DNA from: Albula goreensis
Lineage: Eukaryota > Chordata > Actinopteri > Albuliformes > Albulidae
NCBI GenBank assembly: GCA_022829145.1
Contig: CM040742.1
Location: 12,371,131 to 12,435,130 of the forward strand
Length of the DNA stretch: 64,000 nucleotides
Direction: 5' to 3'
A model generated the notes under the pieces. It was not told where the DNA came from and ran no database searches. It saw nothing but the letters and a program-made list of their open reading frames with translations. Shown here one piece after another: positions 12,901 to 25,900 of the stretch. The translations under genes and the position numbers were made by a program. Each line of letters opens with the position of its first letter. Positions within the stretch are counted from its first letter, which is position 1.

Positions 12901-14175
12901 GTTTAGTCTGCATGTTTTCCAAGAGGACTGCCTTCACATGGAGTCCTGATGAGATGATAACTTCGTCAGAAGTAGTAACTCAGCATTATTTTAGTTGCAA
13001 AGAACATCCCCACAGCAAGGTGGTGTTATGCCTCAATGAAGACAGTAGTTTGTCATAGTTATTGGCCTGTAGTTGTGACATCATAATCCCAAGTTTGAAA
13101 AATGAAGCCAGGAAGAATGTAACCACCTATTAACCCCTCTCCCTCAAATTCCTTTACTCTTCCTGTTTTCACCAGGATAAAGAGGGTGCTGACGGCCCAG
13201 GCCGAGGCGGAGAAGATCCGGAAAATAGGCGAGGCTGAGGCCGAATCCATTGAGGCGGTGGGGAAGGCAGAAGCCGAGAAGATGAGGCTGAAGGCCGAGG
13301 CCTACCAGCAGTATGGCGAGGCAGCCAAGACTGCGCTGGTCCTGGAGGCTCTGCCCAAGGTACTTGGGGCCCTTGTTCCCAATTTTGGCTGCTTATTCAA
13401 AGGAAACTGCATAACCTGATGAAACTAAAGTCCTCCCTGTCTAGTGATAGAGAGCTTGATGCTCTTATTTTAGAGGCAGTTAATTGGCTTTATATACACA
13501 TCTCCAGCTTCACTCTTATTTTAAATCACAGCAAAACATGTCATTTAGGAATGCTAGAGCAGTTTACAGCTGTGATTTGTGACATAAAATGAGGCTTATT
13601 TAAATAACTAAGAGGCATGTACAGTTGTTCTTGGCCAACCCCCTGCCTTAACAGTATCTTGTGGAAGGCCCTGTTAAACCTCAGCTGTGTCCCCACAGAT
13701 TGCGGGCAAGGTGGCAGCACCCCTGGCCAGGACCAACGAGATCGTGATCCTGAGCGGTGAGGGCAGCCGCGTGACTGGAGAGGTGACCCGCCTGCTGGCT
13801 GAGCTGCCCGTGTCTGTCAACGCCCTCACCGGCGTGGACCTGTCCAAGGTGAGAGAGGCTTGGAATCCGCTTCTACACGCACATACTCAAGACAAATGAA
13901 CATGTGCACGCGCGTGCGCACACATACACACACACAGACTCAGTGCTTCATTGGTTCAGGAAATTCTATTGTAATTGTGGTTATGTAGTTTGCTGAAACC
14001 GTGTTGTCTGGTAGCACTGCATTGTTTGTCTTTTCTAAGAGCTTTACGCCATATTTACCCATGAACTAGCTCCACTGATTTCTGTCAAATCCTGTCTCTA
14101 ACCCTCAACCTGTTATTTTTCTTTATAATACAACAGATTCCCTTGCTGCAGAAGATGACCAATCCTCAAGCATGA
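3714..14175 (+). CDS. flot2: flotillin-2 (reggie-1), 3' part of gene; 5' exons off the window
   Basis: Scaffold protein of cholesterol-rich membrane microdomains. It forms hetero-oligomers with flotillin-1 on the cytosolic face of plasma membrane and endosomes. Coding exons seen: 3714-3804 or 4474-4564 (alternatives), 10703-10826, 11191-11309, 11639-11752, 11945-12064, 12302-12516, 13176-13359, 13699-13848, 14137-14175. All introns are GT-AG and phases agree. With one alternative exon the visible part encodes 384 residues; with the 44 upstream residues of the human protein this gives 428, the usual length. The first part is the SPFH/PHB domain ([31 protein letters not shown]). It is followed by the flotillin coiled coil rich in EA/AE pairs ([19 protein letters not shown]) and the end [13 protein letters not shown]-terminal acylation sites are not in view. 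An odd residue is Met at the end of the 11945-12064 exon, where other flotillins have Lys or Thr. The large introns carry MITE-like repeats. Confidence 0.97.
3919..3952. repeat. (TG)n microsatellite between the flot2 alternative exons
   Basis: About 16 TG units with one CG interruption, 115 nt after the exon a donor, on the sense strand of flot2. Confidence 0.95.
4474..4564 (+). CDS. flot2: flot2 alternative exon 'b'
   Basis: 91-nt exon with acceptor ctccacag and donor gtaaat. It has the same phase and length as exon a, 669 nt downstream of it. It encodes [20 protein letters not shown] and then [10 protein letters not shown], close to the mammalian flotillin-2 sequence as I recall it. Including both exons (182 nt) or neither breaks the frame, so each mRNA should carry exactly one. 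Confidence 0.93.
5423..5978. mobile_element. MITE-like element with terminal inverted repeats
   Basis: The left end (5423-5485: gcaggggtcccctaaacc, then gtgtgctggttttcatttca) reappears in reverse complement at the right end (5916-5978). The two ends align over about 60 bp with roughly three quarters of bases equal. The interior has no coding capacity. This fits a non-autonomous DNA transposon; the exact boundaries and target-site duplication were not resolved. Confidence 0.6.
8143..8868. mobile_element. second MITE-like element related to the one at 5.4 kb
   Basis: The left end holds ctgtgtatgctgggttttgt (about 8162-8181). The right end, about 8823-8868, holds the reverse complement (aaaccagcatacacagagg). 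It is non-coding; the interior may be composite. Confidence 0.5.
10703..10826 (+). CDS. flot2: flot2 exon (SPFH domain)
   Basis: Acceptor tctcaccag, donor gtgagc; 124 nt. Encodes [20 protein letters not shown] and on to [10 protein letters not shown], a core part of the SPFH fold. Confidence 0.96.
11191..11309 (+). CDS. flot2: flot2 exon (SPFH domain)
   Basis: Acceptor gaatccag, donor gtatgt; 119 nt. Encodes [18 protein letters not shown] and [20 protein letters not shown]. Confidence 0.96.
11639..11752 (+). CDS. flot2: flot2 exon
   Basis: Acceptor ccttgcag, donor gtacgg; 114 nt = 38 codons, [16 protein letters not shown] to [10 protein letters not shown]. This is the end of the SPFH domain and the start of the helical region. 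Confidence 0.96.
11945..12064 (+). CDS. flot2: flot2 exon (coiled coil)
   Basis: Acceptor ttgtag, donor gtaact; 120 nt = 40 codons, [18 protein letters not shown] to FNQEVNTM. The terminal Met replaces the Lys or Thr seen in relatives. Confidence 0.95.
12302..12516 (+). CDS. flot2: flot2 exon (coiled coil)
   Basis: Acceptor tgtaacag, donor gtaggt inside a Lys codon; 215 nt. Encodes [18 protein letters not shown], then [13 protein letters not shown] and [15 protein letters not shown]. Confidence 0.95.
13176..13359 (+). CDS. flot2: flot2 exon (EA-rich coiled coil)
   Basis: Acceptor ttcaccag, donor gtactt; 184 nt. Encodes [20 protein letters not shown] to ALVLEALPK, including the EAEAE-type repeats that drive flotillin oligomerisation. 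Confidence 0.96.
13699..13848 (+). CDS. flot2: flot2 exon
   Basis: Acceptor ccccacag, donor gtgaga; 150 nt = 50 codons, [18 protein letters not shown] to LTGVDLSK. It is distinctly GC-rich compared with the flanking introns. Confidence 0.96.
14137..14175 (+). CDS. flot2: flot2 terminal coding exon
   Basis: Acceptor atacaacag; encodes [12 protein letters not shown] then TGA at 14173-14175. Confidence 0.95.
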   Translation: MPLLQKMTNPQA

Positions 14176-17100
14176 AAACAATCAACAACCTTTTACTCAA
14201 ATCTGTCTGTTTAATGCACTCACGTCGACTGCCTTCAACCAAAAAAAAACACTTGAAAATTTTTTCTTCTACAGTCAAGTAGATTTTTTTTTCCTTCCTT
14301 TTTTAGACCTCTGGTGCCTTAGTTTCAATAGGACCAGATTTGCATGTACCACTGCTCCTTTAAATATAAGTTTTAATAATTTTTTTTTAAACCACCAGAA
14401 TGGAAAATCCATAGTTTTTTTTCCTTATTGGTGCTTTATTTTAGTCAGTGACTTAAGGCTTGATTGAAGAACCGAATTTAAGTCTTGAATCAAGCGTGCA
14501 GTTTAAGTCATCAAAGAAAGGTCCCACATACTTTAAGCATAAATTGTTGGCTAGTTGAAACCATAAACACCTGCTTACTGGCCCTGCGGGACTGGGGTAG
14601 GAGATCCTTTTCCAGGTGTTTAGATCTACAATCTTTGTCTTCATACAGGGAGATCTTTATATCAGTTAGCTGTTTGTCTTTTGGGTATACAATGCAGCTG
14701 AATAGGATAATCAGTTATATCAGGGGTGAGTAACTCCACTCCTGAAAAAGCTGGTATGTGTGTATCTGGCTTAATTTGATTCTTTTTCAGCTGTAATTCA
14801 GGACCTCATCAAAAACCTTGAGGTCAATTTGATAGAGTGGGCTTGATTACTTCTTTGAGAGCAGAGGATGACATGATGTCCAGAAACCAAGTGACCCCAA
14901 TTCAGCCCTGGTTACTGTAAAAAAATACATTAAGAAATGGTCACAAGACCGCAGTCGTGCCCTTCTCCCCATAAACTTTGTTCTTGTTTGCTTTTACTTG
15001 TTTTCAATGCACAGGTATGCTGTCCTGTACAGGCAGGTGCAGGTGCAAGTACTTTAGTTTTCACCTAGAACTTTAACACCTGAATCATCGAAACAAGGTC
15101 TTGATTGAAGGCCAAGATTACCTGCGTAATAGAGTCAGGTGTTGTGAGTAATGGGGAAGAGCTAAAAGCCTGCAGTGCAGCCACACTGCCTGTGGAACAC
15201 CCGTTTCATTGCCAGGCCAAGCTAACCCGATTCTGACTCCTCTACTCCTGGGGAACAATGCATCATTCATTAACGTTTTGCTTTGCTTGCCTGTCGACAA
15301 AGTAAATCTTCCATTTTTGAATGACAGTAGGTGCCGGATCGACAGTGACCAGTCAATGTGCATTTACCAAAACCTCAGTCTTCTCCTCAACAGGCTTTTT
15401 ATTTTTTAAATATCCTCTCGGTCAGGTTTACAAGACTCAATGCTGCTGCCAGTTGGAAGTTCGTCCCATGTCATGTTTTCCTCTTTGTTTTCCTCTTCTC
15501 TGATAAATCTTGCGCATTATACGGTTACTCTCTTACTCTCATACGGTGATCCCTTGAGATGCAGTGTGATAGAAAATGGTACAAGACTGTTGTGATGTCA
15601 GTTTAGGCAAAGAGCAAAGGGAGAAATTTTGCTGTAAACTGACCTCTGTGATTGGATGAGCTGCTCCCTCTTGACTGTAAATAAGATGATGTCACAACAG
15701 TCGCTGAACTCAAACTCTTGCTTACTGGGAAGCGATGCTGTGTCAGAGAGGGATTGCCGACACAGGAACTGTCGTTCCTCCTGGTGAGGCTTTGATATTA
15801 TATGTGAGTAGCTCTGGTCAGGGCTCAGCCCACAGCCGGAGAGCTGCCACACCCGCCATGGCCTCTGTCATCGCCATCTTACCATTCATACCAGTATACA
15901 TCATACGCAGCAGTCCAATGCATATTTTAATAAATCAATATTCATGTGTAATCTTATATATGCATAAAATATATACATCATTTTGTGTGTGTTTGTGCGT
16001 GTATGCAGATATACTCGCATACAAACACACACAAGCATACATGTACACGCCATGCAAGCCATATCATACAAACTAGCCTTAAAATGAGCCAGGGATTTTT
16101 CAGGCTCTCTGCATACCAGACTCTACCAGAATTAGCTTGCTGTTTGCAAGACTGGAGCTTTACTGCCTTCTAAGGATTTAAATTTCTTTATAGTTGTTGC
16201 AAGATATATTTTTATGCCTTGTAGGTGTTGTGTCAAGAAATAAAAAAAAGTACTACATCACTACTATACTTCTGTATCTTGTTGTAGTTGCTTTGTTTGG
16301 TGTGACACCAGTATAGTGTGAATACAAAGCTGTGTTTAGGTTTAATCACTATCACGTTTTGACTAGGTTTTTCTAGTTGTGCCCTCGGCTGTGTATAGTT
16401 TCAATAGTTGAACAGACTAAGGAGAAATTATATATTGGATGTTGTGGCTGTGCTGTTCTGCAACAGATTTCTGATCAGGGTTTTGTCTTTTTTTTGCTTT
16501 GTGCTTAGTTGTGCAGAAGCTATTTTTTGATGCACATTAGTTTTTATTTATATTTTTATAGTAGCCACTGTTTTTGTCTTGATCATCACATTCCTTGCCA
16601 TGGTTTGTTAATTTTTTTGTTCACAATTTCAGCTCATTTTACAGATAGCAGTGTGTATGGTTTTTTTTTACACATTATTGGGGGAAACTAAAAAGCACCG
16701 ACCTGTGTTTTAAACTAGGGCCCTTCATGTATAGCTCTGGGGAAAAAAAAACTTTTTTAAGCTCTCTTTTTACAATTTACATTCTATGTAGTTTTGCAGA
16801 CAATAGAATGGTCTGTACCAGTTATGTAGAAAGAACTCACTACTTGCCAAACCAAATTGGAAAAATTCTTGCCATGATTCCTCCATTCAGGAGAATCCTT
16901 TCCCACAAACTTTGGTGCTGGTAAAATGAAATATTAAAGTGTACCATTTTAAATCTATGTAACTTGAGTCACAATTTTTTTCTTAACATGAATTAATTTG
17001 GAAAATGCCTAAACCTACCTAAAATCTAAAATATTGACAATATGTACATTAGAAATGTCCAACTTTGACTGACTGAAAATAAAAAAAGTATTTGTTTTCA
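14176..17100 (+). terminator. flot2: flot2 3' UTR with candidate poly(A) signals
   Basis: Non-coding A/T-rich sequence follows the flot2 stop. AATAAA hexamers in the sense direction occur at 15929-15934, 16239-16244 and 17078-17083, with another at 17950-17955. The 16239 site would give a 3' UTR of about 2.1 kb. Which site is used cannot be read from sequence alone. A CA-type run lies at 13918-13937 in the last intron. Confidence 0.5.
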
Positions 17101-19303
17101 ATCAGGATTCATTTTCCACCACTAAGCCTTGTGTTATGTATGTTTCTTTTTTTCCTGTGGTAGTAGTTGAATGGTTCTTTATGGCACTGTCACTGTGAGG
17201 CAGTGACATATGATTCAAGTGTATTTTCCTAATGCAACAAGCACTGTTTAGTTTTAGTTTGTTTTGTACATGTTCAGGTACATTTTACCTTTAACTATTA
17301 TTGTTTAGGAAATGTAGCTTTAGTATTAAGACAAATGTTAAAAAAAAATTATAAGATTTGTTTTAAGGTTTTATTACAGTTGATATTATTGGGTTTGGGC
17401 AAGTTCTATTGCAGTGTGTGTACTCTTAATCACAATTCATTGTTTATTCAACAGCAGAAGAACCATTGTACTAATATGTACTGTATGAATTGTTACTGTT
17501 TTTTATGGGGTTTTTTTTGTATTTTTTTTGTTTTACAATATGCCCCAGTAACTTTGGCTCAACCCTATTGGGTGCCAAAGCAATGCAGAGGATATTGGGA
17601 CGTTTTAGTTGGACAATATTTTCAGCATTCACACAGCAAAATGAAACAACAGCATTTGAAGATTAGAAACCCTTGAGTTCTCACAGAGGGAAGATTTGGG
17701 TAAAGACCAACTTCTTGAAAGCTTTTTTTTTTCTTAGACGAGTATTTGTTTATGTATACATTACACATATATGCGTGTGAAGTATAGCAATGTCAGTCAG
17801 CCCAGAGTCATCACAAAATGTTTCCGTCTGTCCCAGACAGCTGTTATATACTGGAATCGTAAGGACTCCGCATGTGATTCTCTGCATGTGATTTTTTTTC
17901 CCCCCATTCATAGCATTGTGACTTGTTGGAATGTTACTCACATCTAAGTAATAAATGTTCTGTCATCAACCAATCACAAATCTTCGGGCTGATTCTTTCT
18001 GGAACAAGATTGGCTAAAACTTGTGATGGGAGGGGGGACCTGTTTCTTTGAACCATAGTCATGGGTGGGGTATTACATGCAAGTCAGTCATGTAATGATC
18101 AAAACCTGAGTGTAGTTCCACCAAACTAAACCTCATTTCAACTGTCACTAGCTAACACTAGTGATAAGAAATGGAGGTTTCACTAAGAAAAAAAAAATTG
18201 GAGGAGTTGTCATGTTGTATGTGTGGCTAAATAATTGAGACCGACATTTTGAGATGCAACATTTTTGATTTGGTCAAAGTCAATGATTGACAGCTGAGTG
18301 CATCTCCAGACAAAAGGGATTAATAAAATCTCATTCATACACAAATGGCTAATACTGGATTATAGGATGTAGAAGAAATCAAGGACAGCAACAGTGGGCA
18401 GGTGGAAAACCCCAAACTTCAGAAAGTAATTGCTCCACTCATGCAGTAAACCAACTGATTCTAATTAGCAAAAGTCTTCAGCCTTTAGCTACTAACTAAT
18501 GAACTCTACTGGGTCAGTGCATGGGTGGAATAACATGGTTGTGCTTCTACATAGGGTTTGAAGCCAGGGTTTTCTGCTGCTGGGAATGTATGCTCAATCG
18601 TCAAACAATGACCCCTGCTGGTCACACCACAGCCTGTCTGCACAGGAAGTGGCCATGTCTGACACAAGCAATGTATGCTTGTGAGCTGTGGTTTGAAAAG
18701 ACACAGGAGCTGACATCATGAGGGTTGCACTTGCTTGTCTGTGGGATCCTGGTAACTGACATACCAGCAATGAGAATAGCCTGTAAATTTTATGTTCTTG
18801 TTAATATTACTGGGGAAGCATAATGTTATTTATTTTCTGGGAAAACATTTAAATTCACATATTTATTTTTCATCCCTCTTCATTGTAAAAACTTGTTAAA
18901 AGTAGTTTAAACAACCAGAGACACACTTTGAGCTGTAAACAAACTCAAACAGAAAAGAAGGGGAATGGTTATCTAAAATATATACAACTCACAGTTAGCA
19001 GTTGGACTGTTTAACCAATTTAGCAGATTGCAGGTGTCAATATTATCTGAGAAGAGACACATGTTCAAGTCAAAAACGTAATGTATGTGGAGACTATACC
19101 TGCACATGAAAATCCATTCATTTAATCAATCAGTCATTGAGATGTTTTAGTGCTGGAACAGAACAAAAGCCAAACTGGCCCCTCTCAGTGAGCAGTGGAC
19201 ACACCCTGGTGCAGATTGAAGCAGCTGCAGTGTAAACTGATCATTAGAAACAGAGGCCAGCTGGAATGGGGAGTTTCATTCTGACATCACCTCCGCAGCG
19301 CCC
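17101..19303. other. intergenic between convergent flot2 and T-box gene
   Basis: No exon recognised. It includes fragments of the dispersed repeat family (about 18370-18600). Candidate minus-strand poly(A) signals for the T-box gene are TTTATT on the plus strand near 18829 and 18878. The two genes are tail to tail. Confidence 0.5.
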
Positions 19304-19967
19304 TCATTTCCCAGCAAACTCGTTGGCATAGAAGTCGAGAAGGGGTGCTTTGTAAGGGTACTCCATGAGGGATGGAGCCACTCTGGGATCAGCGTGTGTG
19401 TGGCTGTGGCTGTTGTTCTGATATCCCAGCATGCTTTGCAATGGCAGGTACTCGCCACTGGGGTCTGGAGGTGGCTGGTAGGTCTGTGAGAGAAGGGCCT
19501 CCTTGCCCAGCGCCAGGGGTGGCCATCCTGATTGGACCTGTGGATGCTTCCCTGGGCTCCCTTCTCGTCTCCCCCTGATCCGGTTCAAGATGTCCACTAG
19601 GGGGCGGGGCTGTCCACTGGGGTCAGAAGTCGAAGGTGACGACGTCATCTCCAGGCTCCTCAGAGCACTTTCGGTGAAGTGGACCCTGCTGACTTTCGGG
19701 GGGTATGGAAGAGAGTACTCTAGCTGCTGATGGACTTCCTCTTTCTTCGTCGCCACTGCTGCTGCTGCCGCACTGGCCTCCAAGATGGCCGCCGGGAGGC
19801 TGGCTCCAGGCCGCTGTGGTTGACCCTGGGAGTGCAGGCTCTGGGGGAGCCTTGGGAGGCCTCCGCCCAGCTGGCTCTCTGAAGTCTGGCTGTGGGCGGG
19901 CTGTCTGGTTAGAGGCACAATGCCATTCGGGAGGCGTGCAGGCGGCCTGGCTTCATAGTGACCAGAG
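19304..19967 (-). CDS. tbx16: T-box gene terminal exon 9
   Basis: 664 nt; acceptor TTCTTACAG; TGA at 19306-19304. Encodes [19 protein letters not shown], an Ala/Pro/Gln-rich stretch ([15 protein letters not shown]), [17 protein letters not shown], and the C-terminal [14 protein letters not shown]. It is likely the transactivation region. Confidence 0.93.
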
Positions 19968-22900
19968 CTGTAAGAACCAAAAGGACAAGGTTTCTGAGCA
20001 GCAGGCTTTATGTGGGAAAACTCAGGAAGGATAAAACCCCAAGCTCACCTAGCATGGCTAGGATAATACATTTGCTTACTGCAAACAACCAAAAAGGGAT
20101 TCAGAGTAAAGATAACGGGTAGGTCCATACAGAAAACAGCCATTAAAGCAACGACTTCTATTTATTACTGTTACCTTGGCAACAACACTTAAGACCAACA
20201 TATTTTCAAGGTGACCATTCAGTTTCAGTTCACTTGACACTCATTGACATGAAGACAAACATAACCACACAAAAGTGGTTAAACCACTGTTTTAACGGCA
20301 CATTTCATGCTGGTGTCATGTGGTTGCAATTAAGGTCAAGGTGGAAGAAACAATGCAATGTGAAATTTATAACTTAATGAATCCAGCCCTGTTTGGTTTG
20401 ATTTCTTCCACTATAATTTTCAGTAAAAAAAGTACAAACTCAACAGTGGTAATAGTGGTAAATTTGCCCTTAAAAGGCAAAACTGACCCTAGAACAACAG
20501 CCTAATTTATGCCTGTATCCATGAAGAGTCTCAGAGTACGAGGACTGATCTAGGATCAGCCTTGCTTTTCAGCTAATAATGAATTAAATGACAATGAGAA
20601 CAGAGCAAAACTGATCTCAGAAATTCACATGACAAACCAGCACTTTGTCCCCTCCGAACTGAAGTGAAACTTTCCAAACAGATGTGAAACTGATTCCAAG
20701 CTGCACGAGTCACATGTTGCCTAGACCTCTGGAGGACCACAAAGCCCACACTGCAGGCACTGCAACTGTCGAGGGGACAAACGCCCACACACCCAACATG
20801 CACCTCCACTCCATGCCCACTGGAGGCTCCAGAAGCACCTGAGCACAGTGCAGGGCTGGGGTTCTCGTACCTGGTGGAGGGTGTAGTAGGGAGTGTGTCT
20901 TGGCCGTTGGGGTACTTCAGGCCCTCGGCCCACTCTTCCAGGCTGCCGGCCGTATCCGCTGCACCCCGGTTCATGAATGCGGAGATGAAGGGGTTCAGGG
21001 CCGCCTCGATCTCCACCTGATACCCTGACCCATGGGCGTCTCCTGAGCTGGACACTGTGAGGTCTGCCCCATCACCTGTGTCTAACGTTTTTCTTATTGC
21101 TAAATAGAGAGAGAGAGAAAGACAGAGAGAGGAAATAATGAGAATACCCTTCAAAGGCTCATTCTAGCCAAACCTAACTCCTGATTTCACTTGAAGAAAT
21201 GCTCATGAAATGGAAGCAGAGAGTGGTGAGGTTGGAAGTTATTACCCAGTAATCTTACAAGCAGTATAGCTAATTCACATGTGTAATGTAATGTGTGCAC
21301 AGATATGTGTCACGACAGGCGAGGAACCTTTTAGGAAGAAAACTTCTTATGGCCAAAGAACATGCATGAGAGGGGAGAGACCAAAGTTGTGTCTTACTGT
21401 CAAAAATAATGTGCGGTGTACACAACAACTGCTTTCACTATAGAAAGTGACAGATGTCTGCAACTCTACACATGGTACAGGCTGCCATCTGCTGACCTCC
21501 CTGCCCATCACTTTTTATTTTCCCCTGAGGAAAAAGTAGTCAGGATCAATGTCTGGAATCTGTGGGCATCTATCAGACTGCAGGGAGCCAAGGCCAGAAA
21601 AGTCAATGTTTTTCAGATGATATATCAGCTGAGAGACTGAGTGAGTCTCTACATTCAGACTAAGCTATGGACAATCCAGTCACACTTCATCTGCCCTTTA
21701 ATTGTGGATTTACTCAACAGAATCCAACAGCTAAACAGAACAGTCACACATTGGAGAAAATCCAGGTCAAATTCACACTGGGCTGTGGCCTAGCATTGAA
21801 ATGAGAACATTCCCCAAATGTTTTAAAAACACTACACCGTTCTGTCTGGTCTCTGAAGCTCACAGGCAAAGATTCCAGGCCAATGAAATTCACCAAAGAG
21901 TTACCAAGGAAACTGGACTAATGTGTCCCTTTGCCCTAATTCTCTGTTCTGTGAAACAATCTTCCATGAACCATACATTGTTAGCTGGGGTCAGGCACTG
22001 CATATATATTTACTATGATGTCATCAGTCAGTAATTAGCCACTGGGTCCAGCCAAAGGGGCATTCCCAAAGGACGCCATACAGCAGTCCATACACAGGAC
22101 TCCATTAATAGCCTCAGTGCTGTTTTTGGCTAAATGGACAGTACCATCAGGGCTTTTGGGTGCCGTTTCAGGGGGACTTCCTGTAGGCCGTTTACTGCTG
22201 GAGCTCTGGATTGGCCTCTCCCTCTGCCTGTAAAAGAATGAATGAAAACAGTTCAACACCAGAGCCACACATGCAGAACAAGCCACTATAGCTTCTCCCT
22301 GACGTGTTTCATCATGAGCAACTGAAATAAAAATAATTGGTAAACATAAAAAAATGTTAACCCCTAAAATAAGGTGACATATCATTAACATTATATGTAA
22401 ACAAATATCATTGTATTACAATTAGGGAATTATATCTGACTTAAAGGTTTTACTGACATCTTTTGGATGTATTTAATTCACTGTGTATTCCAAACCGTGT
22501 AAAGATAATAAGCATATACATTTATGACTGATGATAACTGATCAAATGACAATTTTTAGTAATTCATCTTATCCAAAATATTTAGCTACATGTATTATTA
22601 TTTTTATTATTTTTTTTAATCAGGGTTCATGTACCCATTTGATTGAACTGGTCAAAAGTAGGACAGTCCATATATGCATGCTACCAAACCCTGTGTCCCC
22701 ACCACTTATTCTTCACTCCAGTGTGAAGAATATCAATGGCCTGAACCAGGATGTAATCCAGGATGTATGAAACACAATGAAACACAATGAAACATAATGA
22801 AACATAATGTGACCTCTTCCACCAGAGGAAACTGCATCGCCTCTTAATTACAGACCAGAGTTCCTGTGATGATATTTCTTCAGTATAAACCATTCCATTT

Positions 22901-25900
22901 TTCAAAATGTATATTACCTCTTACTGTTCAGGCCATTATCACGGAAACCTTTGGCAAATGGGTTGTTGTCTATCTTGAGTTTCGTTATCTAAAAAACATA
23001 AATGCATACATACATGTATGATTATAAGATCAGAATGATTAAAAAAACAGGGTAAGATAATCAGAATGTGAACAAAATGTACAAATTTATGGCTCCAATA
23101 CAACATATTTTATATAATGCTATGTATACAAAGAAACCAGTTCTGTTGACACTGTAAACTTTTATTACCACAGTAAAATATAAAAATTAAAATAAGTTAA
23201 TTTCACACCATGAATTACTGAAAAGACCCTGACCTCAAATCATTTTTGGCCACTAGAGGGCAGTAGATATAAAAGAAAAACTTCTGTGTGAATCTGTTCC
23301 TATGGATTACAGTGCAGGTCCATTATTTAAATGACCAAATACATTCCTTTCTTTGTTTTTTCTTTATGACTACACCTACTCATCTTAACATCAACTTCCT
23401 GCCCATTTCTGTCTGGGCAAGCAGTAAAGTACATTTTTTTTTATTCAGACAGTAGGAAAGCTGAGAGGGTTACAGAAGGGAGGAGGCATGGATGGAAGGG
23501 CTGGAGCCAGCACTTGAGCCCCAGTCTCCCAGAGATTGGTATGTGGATGAGACAGCTGCTCAGCAGACTGAGCTATCAGGTCTCCCCACTTTTAAGGAAA
23601 TGGGCTTGCTAATTTAGAGGCTCTGGGTTTGAATCCCAGGGGGGCACTGACATTGCACCCTCGGGAATGACAGAGAACCTCAATTGCTATCAACTGGTAC
23701 GCATTATAGGCTGGGTTTTGTTTTTAACTGAAATTTCAAAGGAAATTTTGAGCCAAGAAAACAGGTTAGGAGAGTTATCTGTGAAATCAACCATTTTAAT
23801 TGGTAAATTAGGTACTGAATCACACCAAAAAAACAGCATATAATGTTGGGCTCTCCAGGACCAGGACTGAAGACAACCAGTGTGACTAAATGCCAAAGGC
23901 TGCAGTGTGTGCCTGTGCTCCAGTACCTCAGAGTTCTGGTAGGCCGTGACAGCGATGAAAGCCGCCTCAGGGAAGGTGAAGCGTAGGTAGCCCCCAGAGT
24001 GAGGCACACGGGGGTCCGCTGTCTGGACGATGTGCAGCCGGGGCTGGTACTTGTGCATGGAATGGAGGATCACCTGCAACACGTCACACAGTGGCCTTTA
24101 GTAACCGCGGCAACAGCCATAATGATCTACACTTCACTCTATTCAGAATGCTGAAGCTAAGCAGCTACATAATCTCTGTACCATTCTCATGCAAAACCCC
24201 TGAGGCTAAGCAGTCGTAGCAGCCCGTCCCCAGTTCATCTGCTGAAGCTAAGCAGCAATGCTGCCCTTTACCCTAAAGTCAAACTGCTGAAGCTAAAGGT
24301 TTGAGAATCTGGCTTACAGCTCTGTCAGTTTTAATTCCAACATCAAGCACTGCATTACTCTTGAGCAAAGCACTTAATCCACAATTGCTTCAGTAAATAT
24401 CCAGCTGTATAAATGGACTTCATTAAAACAAAACAACACCAATGCAACATGCAAATTACTCCAGACAAAGATGTAAAATGTAAACCCGCTAAATGTGGAT
24501 TGAATTTGCTCAACACAAGTGTACGTTACATTTTGTAATAGTTTTCAGCAAAATGCAACAGTCACATCAATATAAAATAAACAAGATCAAAATTTTATAT
24601 GTGCAGGTGGTGGAAGGAAACCCCCTGGGGACTGCAGACCCTCCATTTTAATCCATTTTGAAAATAAATGAGATGTATCTGCCTGAGTAAAGCCACCAGT
24701 AAATGGCACACAGATAAATCCAGTATCTGTGTGCCCCCTGGCTGCCTTTCTGAGAGAACACAGGTCACTCAAAACTCATGAGTCAGCAGTTTTTCTTTTT
24801 TTCTGATGATAAACACACTGCTTGGCTGCTATGCCAAGCAGAACTGGGTCTAATTATTTAAAATACTTTACAGGCCAACTTGACTTGCAATATATGAGGT
24901 CCTGTAGTTTGAAAATGGTGTGTGTGAACCAATGAATCAAGCCCAAAAATTGACATTTCAGTGAAAATGTGAGTTTTTTGGCCATAAAAGTCCATTTTCC
25001 CAAGTGCCACAATAATTGTTCATATATATATTACAAATGTGCTGTAGCTATACTTTCTGTAAAGTTACTGAGCAAATGATCAAGCAACTACTTCAGTGAA
25101 CTCCTGCATCACCACCTCCTGTTTCCATGTCTCACCATTTCTCTGAGTGAAAGACTAAGATGCACAACCAATGGAACCAGTCACACTCTTATTGTATTTC
25201 AAGGGGTGACGTCACAATCAGTAGAGGACAGTCGTGCACAAGCAGAAGTCTTTTAACTCCCCACCAACACAAAATGACCTCTCAGCCCTCTGTTTGACCT
25301 TGTGACCAGCATGTGCCTGTACAGAGTCACTATCTACAGCTCTGTGACAGACCTCAGAACAAAGAAATAAAAGCAGGTCTTTCTATCAGGTGAGATATTT
25401 CCTGGGTAACGGGATATCGGCGTATTCCCCAGGCTGGGGCCTCGTTTTCCTGCTGATGCTGGCAAGATGGAGGTCCATAACTCACAGGGATTAGTGTCCC
25501 GTCTCTGCGCACGCGCCTCCGCCCTCTCTCTCACCCTCTCACCCTCTGTCTGGATGACAGGAAACTGCGACTTGGTGTTATACTTTCCTGAGGCCTCTTC
25601 TGCAGCTCTAACACTCAGTTCTGTTTGCTCCCCCTCCCCACCCCCTCAGTCCCTGCAGCGTAACAGTGATATAGGGGCTTAATCCAAAAGCTCAGCCCCT
25701 TCAGCTCAAAGCACATTATAACACATTGGCTTCCTTAAAGAAATGCAGACACAAAAAAGCCCCTGTGCAATATGCAGTAAGGTTGGAGCTCTCTGCATTT
25801 AGCTCTCTTACAGAAGTCTTGATAAACAGTATGCTCTGCTGTGGGGTTCAGTTTGTAGGTGAGAAGTACATCAAGCTGCATGTTACTTGGGATCAGTGGA

